A DNA stretch of 5,689 nucleotides, from assembly GCA_025455225.1 (NCBI GenBank), contig JALOMY010000197.1, positions 1 through 5,689 on the forward strand. Reading direction: 5' to 3'. This document shows, in pieces, positions 1-5,689 of the stretch. Position numbers and translations under genes: made by a program. How positions within the stretch are numbered: position 1 is the stretch's first letter; each line of letters opens with the position of its first letter. Source of the stretch: Cyclobacteriaceae bacterium. Its GTDB lineage: Bacteria > Bacteroidota > Bacteroidia > Cytophagales > Cyclobacteriaceae. Under the pieces are notes generated by a model. The model made no database searches, was not told the origin of the DNA, and was given only the letters and a program-made list of their open reading frames with translations.

Positions 1-152
1 AAACCATTCAGAATTATCTGATCGACAACGGTATTGCCAGTCAACGCATGGAAACCTATGCCTGGGGAGGAACTGCCATGATGGTAAAACCGGGAACAAC
101 GGCAGCTACCCGTCTGAATAACCGGATTGAGATAGAAATCCTTGAAGATTGA
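1..152 (+). CDS. C-terminal end of an OmpA-family (peptidoglycan-binding) protein, partial
   Basis: The reading frame enters from the left edge (first full codon at position 3) and runs 49 codons to a TGA at 150-152. The peptide carries the end of an OmpA-like C-terminal domain: a helix with IASQRMETYAWGG, matching the 'gv..-r..--.G.G' strand region, then TAATRLNNRIEIEILED, which matches the family's closing 'R..NRRVEI' helix-strand. In OmpA/Pal/MotB proteins the Arg of this segment lies in the pocket that binds diaminopimelate of peptidoglycan, so the protein probably anchors the outer membrane or an envelope complex to the cell wall. The first Arg of the usual NRR is kept here, followed by Ile (NNRIEI). 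Everything upstream is missing, so the overall architecture (barrel, TPR/PD40 repeats or lipoprotein) cannot be told. The assignment rests on this short tail only. Confidence 0.72.
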   Translation, partial: TIQNYLIDNGIASQRMETYAWGGTAMMVKPGTTAATRLNNRIEIEILED

Positions 153-170
153 TTTTCGATTAAGCTAAGT

Positions 171-188
171 GGGTATTTAGAAATACCA
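171..188. terminator. AT-rich inverted repeat: probable terminator of the OmpA-family gene, or operator for the amylase gene
   Basis: GGTATTT at 172-178 and AAATACC at 181-187 are exact inverted repeats separated by only two bases (AG). As RNA this would fold as a 6-bp stem with a TAGA loop, and it could be lengthened slightly through a bulge at 171. It starts 20 bp after the stop codon of the OmpA-family gene and is followed by the T-rich stretch ATTATCGTTTATCTT, which fits a modest intrinsic terminator although there is no clean U-run. It ends 41 bp before the amylase start codon, so it could instead, or also, be a protein-binding site controlling that gene. The sequence does not decide between the two. 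Confidence 0.45.
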
Positions 189-228
189 TTATCGTTTATC
201 TTGCATGGAAATCGCTTAACGAGGTTCC

Positions 229-2082
229 ATGAAAAAGATTTACAGTACGCTCCTATCTATTCTCCTTACAACATTTACGTTTGCCCAAAACGCTTCCGTT
301 TATCCGCCCCATTGGTGGACCAACATGAAGCATATGGATATTCAACTGATGATTTATGGGCAAGGAATCGGACAGGATAAACCTGCCATTTCAATTGCTA
401 ATCCGGGAATTAAAATTCAGCGCGTACTTTATACGGAAAATCCGAATTACATCTTTATTGACATCAGCATACAGAACTCAGCCAAGCCGGGTTCTGCATC
501 CATTCAATTGAAATCAAAAAAGAATTCCCAAACTGTTTCCTTTACGCTTAAAGAACGAAGAAACGGCAATGGATCTGCCTATGCACAAGGCGTTACTTCT
601 TCTGACTTCATTTACCTGCTCATGCCCGACCGGTTCAGCAACGGAGATCCTTCAAACGATCGTATTCCGGGATTGCGCGATCAATCCCTGAACCGAGACT
701 CAATCTTTCATCGCCATGGTGGCGATTTGCAGGGCGTAATCAATCACCTGGATTATTTACAAGACCTGGGCGTAACCGCTGTATGGATGACACCGGTTAT
801 TCAGAATGATATGCCCAACCGAACAGAACATGGTTATGCATTTACCAACCATTACAAAATCGAACCACGCCTGGGCGGTGATGAAGCGTACCGGAAACTT
901 AGCGATGAGTTACATAAACGCGGCATGAAATTAATCCAGGATGCAGTCTATAACCATGTGGGTTTGTATCATTTCACGGTGCAGGATAAACCTATGAATG
1001 ACTGGCTCCATGAATGGCCCAGGTACACCAACACAACCTATAAAGACCAAACCTTATTTGACCCTTATGTATCTCCTTCTGACCGGAAACAAATGAGCGA
1101 TGGCTGGTTCACCCCCATGATGCCTGACCTGAACCAGCAAAATCCGTTTGTTGCCAATTTCCTGATCCAGCATGCTTTGTGGACTGTGGAAGAATTTGGG
1201 GTGGATGGATGGCGTATTGATACCTATGCCTATAATGATCTTGAATTTATGAACCGGTGCAACCAGGCTTTGCTGGATGAATATCCGAACCTTTCCTTGT
1301 TTGGTGAAACATGGGTGCATGGTGTGATCAATCAGGCATACTTCACCCGTAACAATCTACAGATTCCATTTAAAAGTAATTTACCGGCCACCACCGATTT
1401 CCAGGCGTTGCTTTATGGAATTCTTCCTGCATTGAATCAACCTTTTGGATGGACAGAGGGTGTTAATAAACTTTACCAAACCGTAACCAATGACCTGGTA
1501 TACCAGGATCCGATGAAACAAGTAATCTTCCTGGATAATCACGACTTAAGCCGGATTTATTCAGTAGTTGGTGAAAATGTGGATAAAGTCAAGCTAGCCT
1601 TTACCTGGCTATTAACTTTTCGCGGAACACCCCAGATGTACTATGGGGGCGAAATCCTGATGAAAGGGATTACGGATCCGGATGGATGGGTTCGTCTTGA
1701 TTTTCCAGGAGGCTGGCCAAGTGATAAAGTGAATAAATTCACTGCGGAAGGTCGCACGAAAGAAGAGCAGGAAGTATTCAGCCTGATCAGGACATTAGCC
1801 AATTTCAGAAAGCAATCTTCGGCTATTAAAACCGGCAAGTTCATGCATTATTTGCCGGTGGATGGATTGTATGTGTATTTCCGTTACGATGAAAACCAAA
1901 CCATCATGTGTGTGATGAATACGTCCGATAAAGAAAAGGAGATTGACTTTTCGAGGTATTCTGAACGTACAAAAGGTTTTTCAGTTGCTCATGATATTCT
2001 GAGCGGTAATTCAATACCCACATCTGCTTCTTTCAAAATTCAGCCCACGCGTATGCATGTCTATGAATTAAAAAATAGATAA
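229..2082 (+). CDS. Exported GH13 cyclomaltodextrinase / neopullulanase-like alpha-amylase family enzyme
   Basis: This 617-residue enzyme should hydrolyse alpha-1,4 (and possibly alpha-1,6) bonds in cyclodextrins, maltodextrins or pullulan, most likely in the periplasm. Residues 1-19 are a signal peptide (KK, hydrophobic core, T-F-A then Q20) with no lipobox Cys. Residues about 21-115 are the beta-sandwich N-domain of cyclomaltodextrinases (WW at 29-30, QLMIYG at 39-44). The catalytic barrel spans about 125-510, with region I DAVYNH (238-243), region V MPDLN (298-302), region II GWRID with nucleophile D331, region III FGE with acid/base E360, and region IV DNHD with D439. A beta-rich C-domain follows (about 515-614). 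All catalytic residues are present and the length is normal. From memory it resembles the Flavobacterium sp. 92 cyclomaltodextrinase, including the DFPGGW...DK segment (491-500). The ATG at 229 is supported by the signal peptide. A GAGG lies only 4 bp upstream, so ribosome-binding-site support is weak. No susC/D-like gene adjoins it. Exact substrate preference is not readable from sequence. Confidence 0.93.
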   Translation: MKKIYSTLLSILLTTFTFAQNASVYPPHWWTNMKHMDIQLMIYGQGIGQDKPAISIANPGIKIQRVLYTENPNYIFIDISIQNSAKPGSASIQLKSKKNSQTVSFTLKERRNGNGSAYAQGVTSSDFIYLLMPDRFSNGDPSNDRIPGLRDQSLNRDSIFHRHGGDLQGVINHLDYLQDLGVTAVWMTPVIQNDMPNRTEHGYAFTNHYKIEPRLGGDEAYRKLSDELHKRGMKLIQDAVYNHVGLYHFTVQDKPMNDWLHEWPRYTNTTYKDQTLFDPYVSPSDRKQMSDGWFTPMMPDLNQQNPFVANFLIQHALWTVEEFGVDGWRIDTYAYNDLEFMNRCNQALLDEYPNLSLFGETWVHGVINQAYFTRNNLQIPFKSNLPATTDFQALLYGILPALNQPFGWTEGVNKLYQTVTNDLVYQDPMKQVIFLDNHDLSRIYSVVGENVDKVKLAFTWLLTFRGTPQMYYGGEILMKGITDPDGWVRLDFPGGWPSDKVNKFTAEGRTKEEQEVFSLIRTLANFRKQSSAIKTGKFMHYLPVDGLYVYFRYDENQTIMCVMNTSDKEKEIDFSRYSERTKGFSVAHDILSGNSIPTSASFKIQPTRMHVYELKNR

Positions 2083-2121
2083 GGGCAAGTAGTGAGTTTA
2101 CGTTTGTTCTGATATTCAAAT

Positions 2122-2142
2122 AAGGATGTTATTATAATCCTT
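2122..2142. terminator. Small hairpin in the convergent gap between the amylase and hrpB genes
   Basis: AAGGAT (2122-2127) pairs with ATCCTT (2137-2142) around a 9-base AT-only-but-one loop. It sits in the 59-bp gap where the two genes converge, 40 bp past the amylase stop, and its right arm touches the last base of the hrpB stop codon. On the plus strand it is followed by a pyrimidine-rich run (CAACCCTTTCTTTTTA) and on the minus strand by ATTTGAATA. Position suggests a shared bidirectional terminator. The stem is short and neither side has a proper U-tract, so this is a weak call. Confidence 0.3.
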
Positions 2143-4625
2143 CAACCCTTTCTTTTTACGCCTCGCACCGCTTGTGCTGTCCATGGATTTTCAGGCCATG
2201 AATGCTTTGGGTAACGGGTGCGTAATTCTTTTCGAACTTCAAAGTAGGTATTCTGCCAGAAGCTGTGAAGATCCTGCGTTACCTGAACCGGTTTAAACCC
2301 GGGCGAGAGTAAATGCATAACCACCTGGGTACGTCCTTCATTAATCGTTGGCGTTTCCAACAAGCCAAATATTTCCTGAAGACGTACTTCCATTATCGGT
2401 GAACGGCCATCCGCAAAATACTGCACACGAATCATGGAACCGCTGGGAACTTCAATGCGTGCAGGTGCCAATACATCCAGTTTATTCTGCAATTCCCAGG
2501 GCAGCAGGCCCAGGAGGATATTCATTAAATCAAGTTGAGTGAGGTCTGAACGCCTGGCAACCAAACTTAAATGGGGTCCAAGCCAATCCGGTAACGACAC
2601 AAGCAAGGCATGATCGGAAACATCGGGCCATGGTTCGTTGCTGCGCCATGCTTTCAGGCTCATTACCCTCGCCTGCCAGGATTCATGTTGTTCATTCCAA
2701 CCTAAATAGGTTAATCCCTTCTCCCGAATAACCTGAATGATGATTTGTTGCTTTTTCAATTCCGGAATATCACGGATCAACTTTGAATCAAGCACCAGCA
2801 TACCGACCCGTTTTTCAAGTAAGGCTTCCACCCGCTCTGAAGTTTCATTCCATCGTATTACGGTATGTTCGCGAGCGAGCTTCGTAAGATCCTGTTGATC
2901 TAATGCAGCAGCAGTAAAGATTTTACCTTCCTTAGTTCCTAAGTCCATTTGGGCAATGGCTAGCCAGGGTTCTGTAACCAGAGAATCATGCTGTGGAAGC
3001 AATACGGTTCGCGCATTGACCAACTTATACCGTTCCTGATTTTTCTGTTGTTGTTGTGCGATACGCTCTGGGTAAGCCAGAGCTACCAGTTTACCGGACA
3101 TATAATGAGGTGCCGGATCATTCATAACCTTAAGGTTAAATACCTTTCGCCAGGAAGACGCCAATCTTTCAATGCGCTCCAGTACTTTTACATCGGCTGA
3201 TGTACGTTCTCCCTTACGCCATTTACGTAACGCTTCGATGCGCAACCCAATATCACTCCCCGCTTCTTTAGGTAAAGGATCACGCTCTTCCAGTACAGAT
3301 GCCAGATCGGTCGCGTAAGCCAGTTCGATTGTGTTGCCTTCACTTTCAATCAACATATGGGCAAGTCGCGGATGGGTTGGTAGTTGCACCATGCGTTTTC
3401 CGCGATTGGTAATCTTACCCACATCGTCAATGGCATCAAGCTGATTAAGCAATTGCAACGCTTGCTGATAAGCTCCTGATGGTGGCGGAGTAATCCAGTT
3501 AAGTTCATCAAGGTCATGAATACCCCAGGCAGTCAACTCCAACACCAGTGAGGCCAGGTCTGCATCCGCTATTTCCGGGCTTCGATGATCAGTCAGCGAA
3601 TGATGGATGGCTGCATTCCATAAACGATAACATGTTCCGGGTGCCACACGGCCTGCGCGCCCTGCCCGCTGATCGGCTGAATCTTTGGTAATACGAACTG
3701 TTGTTAACCGGGTTAATCCGCTTCGCGGGTCAAAACGAGGTATGCGGGCAAGACCTGAATCAATCACCACTTTAATGCCCTCTATTGTAAGCGATGTTTC
3801 GGCAATGGATGTAGCAAGAACTACTTTCCTCATTCCCCGTGCATCAGGCATAATGGCCAATTGTTGCTGCTTATACGGCAAGTCCCCATATAAAGGGTAC
3901 AGGGCTGCAGGTATAGACAACTCCATTAATCGCTCCTGCGTTTGTCGTATCTCACCGGTACCGGGAAGCAAAGCGAGGATGTCACCCTCCTGCTCCCGAA
4001 TTGCCTGAATTATTGCCCTGGACATGGCTGATGAAATATGCTCGTCATCACGGGGAATTCCCAGGTAGTTAATAGCAACGGGAAATTGCTTACCGGAAGA
4101 AACGATTACCGGAGCACCTTTCAGGCGGGTGCTCAGCGCTTCACCATCCAGCGTTGCCGACATGATTAGTATCCGAAGATCTTCGCGCAGGACCTGCTGA
4201 GATTGCTGACACAACGCCAGTGCAAGGTCGGCTTGAAGACTTCGCTCATGGAATTCATCAAAGATGACAAGGCTTATACCATCAAGGGCATTATCCGATT
4301 GAATCATTCGTGTAAGTATGCCCTCGGTTACAACTTCAATCCTGGTCTTTTCAGAAACGCACGTCTCAAACCGAATGCGATAGCCCACCGTATTACCTGT
4401 TCGTTCACCCAGGTTTTGTGCAAGACGTTCGGCCACCGAACGGGTTGCCAGCCTTCGAGGTTGAAGCATGATGATTTTCCCGGACTGAAGCCAGGGTTCA
4501 TTCAGCAATTCAAGCGGAACAAGGGTTGATTTACCTGCACCGGGTGGTGCTTGTAAAATGGTAATGGGATTCCGCTGAAGGGAACTTCGTAATTCTTCCA
4601 ATATCTCCTTTACCGGGTAATCCAT
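2142..4625 (-). CDS. hrpB: ATP-dependent DExH-box helicase HrpB
   Basis: This 827-residue protein is a cytoplasmic nucleoside-triphosphate-driven helicase of the DEAH/RHA group, HrpB branch. Motifs in order: Walker A APPGAGKST (26-34, K32), motif Ia QPRRLA (55-60), motif II DEFH (123-126) followed by ERSLQADLALAL, motif III SAT (156-158), motif V ATSIAETSLTI (271-281) and motif VI QRAGRAGR (319-326). Two RecA-like lobes cover about 10-180 and 190-355, then the winged-helix/HA2-type region (about 365-450), and the HrpB-specific C-terminal domain (about 690-820) ending in the typical RYPKHSWPENPW. DEFH rather than DEAH is normal for HrpB. Length fits the family (about 800-850), and the start lies the usual ~25 residues before Walker A. 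It lies 84 bp downstream of the stress-protein gene on the same strand. The family is generally assumed to act on RNA, but its physiological substrate is not well established. It is unrelated to the AraC-type HrpB regulator of type III secretion. Nothing in it looks broken. Confidence 0.96.
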   Translation of the reverse strand: MDYPVKEILEELRSSLQRNPITILQAPPGAGKSTLVPLELLNEPWLQSGKIIMLQPRRLATRSVAERLAQNLGERTGNTVGYRIRFETCVSEKTRIEVVTEGILTRMIQSDNALDGISLVIFDEFHERSLQADLALALCQQSQQVLREDLRILIMSATLDGEALSTRLKGAPVIVSSGKQFPVAINYLGIPRDDEHISSAMSRAIIQAIREQEGDILALLPGTGEIRQTQERLMELSIPAALYPLYGDLPYKQQQLAIMPDARGMRKVVLATSIAETSLTIEGIKVVIDSGLARIPRFDPRSGLTRLTTVRITKDSADQRAGRAGRVAPGTCYRLWNAAIHHSLTDHRSPEIADADLASLVLELTAWGIHDLDELNWITPPPSGAYQQALQLLNQLDAIDDVGKITNRGKRMVQLPTHPRLAHMLIESEGNTIELAYATDLASVLEERDPLPKEAGSDIGLRIEALRKWRKGERTSADVKVLERIERLASSWRKVFNLKVMNDPAPHYMSGKLVALAYPERIAQQQQKNQERYKLVNARTVLLPQHDSLVTEPWLAIAQMDLGTKEGKIFTAAALDQQDLTKLAREHTVIRWNETSERVEALLEKRVGMLVLDSKLIRDIPELKKQQIIIQVIREKGLTYLGWNEQHESWQARVMSLKAWRSNEPWPDVSDHALLVSLPDWLGPHLSLVARRSDLTQLDLMNILLGLLPWELQNKLDVLAPARIEVPSGSMIRVQYFADGRSPIMEVRLQEIFGLLETPTINEGRTQVVMHLLSPGFKPVQVTQDLHSFWQNTYFEVRKELRTRYPKHSWPENPWTAQAVRGVKRKG

Positions 4626-4651
4626 CGGTCTAAAGAAACAAAAAGTAACGG

Positions 4652-4671
4652 TGTTTACCCACGAGGTAAGT
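4652..4671. other. Weak inverted repeat between the stress-protein gene and hrpB
   Basis: TTACC (4655-4659) and GGTAA (4665-4669) form a 5-bp stem with a 5-base loop, extendable only by G-T pairs. Read on the minus strand, the sense of both flanking genes, it is followed about ten bases later by a T-rich stretch (TTTTTGTTTCTTT) just before the hrpB start codon. It could be a leaky terminator, part of the hrpB leader, or chance. The rest of the 84-bp gap shows no clear promoter or ribosome-binding site. Confidence 0.2.
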
Positions 4672-4709
4672 TAAATGGAAGATTACTTGGGTCTCTTTCA
4701 GCTACTGGT

Positions 4710-5564
4710 TTAATCCTTATCGTCTTCCTTTCCGGAATGAAACGCCAATAAAGGTGTGTTGGTGTAATACGAGAATTTCTTGGTTATGCTGGGATTGAAA
4801 ATTTTTTCAAATAACGAACGCTTCCGTGTGGCCAAAGCAATAATATCCACTCCGGTTTTCTCAATCAATGCATCCAGACCGGTGTTTATATTGGCATCAC
4901 TGATTACCACACCTTCAATTTTTTCATAACCGGTAACTTTTCGGATTTCTTCCGCGAACTTATCTATTACCTCCTTTTCTTCATCGGTTTCTTCAGTACC
5001 AACCACAATGTGTGCAAATAACAACCTGGCATTAAAAGCACTTGCCAATTCGGTTAACAAGGTTGCTGAACTAATATCACTGTAGGAGAAATTAGTGGAG
5101 TACAGAATTTTCTCAGGCCGCTTATACGTGGTATTATCAGGAATACAAAGTACCGGACAAGCCGATTCCTCAATTATGGAGGCTGTATTGCTTCCAAAAA
5201 TGACGTTACTCATTTTAGTTGCTCCCCGGGTACCCATTATAATCATATCCACCTTACGGTCGGAAGCCAGGGTTAGTATTTCACTTACCGTTTCCCCAAC
5301 AGTAACTTCACCTGAACACGAAAGTGACGGGTATTCAGCTTTAATAGTCTTGACTATAGTATCAATTTGCTCCTGAGCTTTTCGGGTTGCCCGTCCGATT
5401 TCCTCAGCCATGATGGCATGTATAGCACTTTGCCTGGAAACCGGTGGAGTATAAACATGCATAATCAGCAATTCCGATTGCAGAGCCTGGGCTGCTTCAA
5501 CAGCATATTCCAGCGCATTGGATGCATTATCAGAAAAATCGGTAGGAATGAGAATGCGTTTCAT
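4710..5564 (-). CDS. Universal stress protein, tandem UspA domains
   Basis: This 284-residue cytoplasmic protein contains two UspA-type alpha/beta domains in one chain, a common arrangement in Bacteroidota. Domain 1 (about 1-142) begins MKRILIPTDFS, with the conserved Asp at residue 9, and has the ATP-binding signature G-x2-G-x9-G-S at G111, G114, G124 and S125, ending in the usual CPVLCIP strand. Domain 2 (about 151-276) keeps the fold pattern (KILYSTNFS at the start, TNTPLLAFH at the end), but the signature is lost: residues 244-260 read ATRKRSLFEKIFNPSIT, with no glycines. Domain 1 is therefore expected to bind ATP and domain 2 not to. USPs generally support survival under starvation, oxidative or energy stress, but a specific partner cannot be read here. 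The acidic tail (KEDDKD) follows the second domain. The ATG at 5564 starts directly at the first beta strand, which fixes the start. hrpB follows 84 bp downstream on the same strand. Confidence 0.94.
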   Translation of the reverse strand: MKRILIPTDFSDNASNALEYAVEAAQALQSELLIMHVYTPPVSRQSAIHAIMAEEIGRATRKAQEQIDTIVKTIKAEYPSLSCSGEVTVGETVSEILTLASDRKVDMIIMGTRGATKMSNVIFGSNTASIIEESACPVLCIPDNTTYKRPEKILYSTNFSYSDISSATLLTELASAFNARLLFAHIVVGTEETDEEKEVIDKFAEEIRKVTGYEKIEGVVISDANINTGLDALIEKTGVDIIALATRKRSLFEKIFNPSITKKFSYYTNTPLLAFHSGKEDDKD

Positions 5565-5689
5565 GGTCGGATTGAGTTTAATGATCTATTCCGTACTGCT
5601 TAAAAATCATCAAAAGCAATCACATATCAGGTGACAATAATCAGTTGAGGCAATGAATTGGATCATCCGTAAAAGAGAAACCTTTAATA
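5565..5689. promoter_or_regulatory. Upstream region of the stress-protein gene, reaching the right edge
   Basis: These 125 bp lie before the start codon of the minus-strand stress-protein gene and should contain its leader and promoter. I could not find a clear match to the Bacteroidota -7 (TAnnTTTG) and -33 (TTTG) boxes. The nearest candidate, ATTGCTTTTGATG on the minus strand (about 5610-5625), lacks the leading TA. On the plus strand an ATG at 5653 opens a frame of 12 codons to the edge (MNWIIRKRETFN), preceded by GAGG. This could be the start of a divergent gene, but it is too short to support a gene call. Confidence 0.35.

Noticed and set aside
191..205. TATCTTG at 197-203 as a Bacteroidota -7 promoter box for the amylase gene
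   Set aside because: It matches TAnnTTTG only partly, and no TTTG box is found at the right distance upstream, so it is not distinguishable from chance.
1054..1844. Minus-strand open frames at 1054-1320 and 1641-1844 inside the amylase gene
   Set aside because: They are antisense to the catalytic domain, short, and have no recognisable protein features.
4248..4259. DEFH instead of DEAH in motif II of the helicase as a possible unusual substitution
   Set aside because: DEFH is the normal form in HrpB proteins, as I recall for the E. coli protein with the same DEFHERSLQADLALAL context, so it is a family trait and not an anomaly.
3685..4529. Plus-strand open frames at 3685-4008 and 4203-4529 opposite the helicase gene
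   Set aside because: They lie wholly antisense to well-conserved HrpB helicase motifs, their translations show no family pattern, and no start signals precede them. They are by-products of the helicase coding sequence.
5095..5603. Overlapping plus-strand open frames opposite the stress-protein gene
   Set aside because: The minus-strand frame encodes an unmistakable UspA domain here. The plus-strand translations are low-complexity shadows.
1..5689. Mobile element, defence system, CRISPR array or phage signal
   Set aside because: All long frames belong to housekeeping or catabolic families. No direct repeats, terminal inverted repeats or recombinase motifs were seen, and base composition looks even by eye.

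Overview
The window looks like an ordinary chromosomal segment from a member of the Bacteroidota, probably Cytophagales-like (the order is a guess). Three things point there. The genes lack convincing Shine-Dalgarno sequences. The exported amylase has a signal peptide ending in A-Q. Its closest relative that I recall is the periplasmic cyclomaltodextrinase of Flavobacterium sp. 92. Base composition is moderate and even throughout, and I see no transposase, integrase, phage gene, tRNA, rRNA or CRISPR array.

Layout from left to right: (1) the last 49 codons of an OmpA-family C-terminal domain protein, plus strand, cut by the left edge (1-152); (2) a 76-bp gap with a strong AT-rich inverted repeat (171-188); (3) a complete exported GH13 cyclomaltodextrinase/neopullulanase-like enzyme, plus strand (229-2082); (4) a 59-bp convergent gap with a small hairpin; (5) a complete HrpB-type DExH-box helicase, minus strand (2142-4625); (6) an 84-bp gap with only weak structure; (7) a complete tandem-domain universal stress protein, minus strand (4710-5564); (8) a 125-bp region to the right edge, which should hold the promoter of the stress-protein gene and possibly the start of a divergent gene.

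The stress-protein gene and hrpB are co-oriented, 84 bp apart, and could share a transcript. The amylase converges on them and appears to be its own transcription unit. I see no SusC/SusD pair, regulator or other sugar gene beside the amylase, so it is a stand-alone starch/maltodextrin enzyme as far as this window shows. I see no evidence of a new multi-gene system. The points most worth a second look are the palindrome before the amylase, the asymmetric nucleotide-binding motifs of the stress protein, and the possible stress-protein/HrpB transcript.
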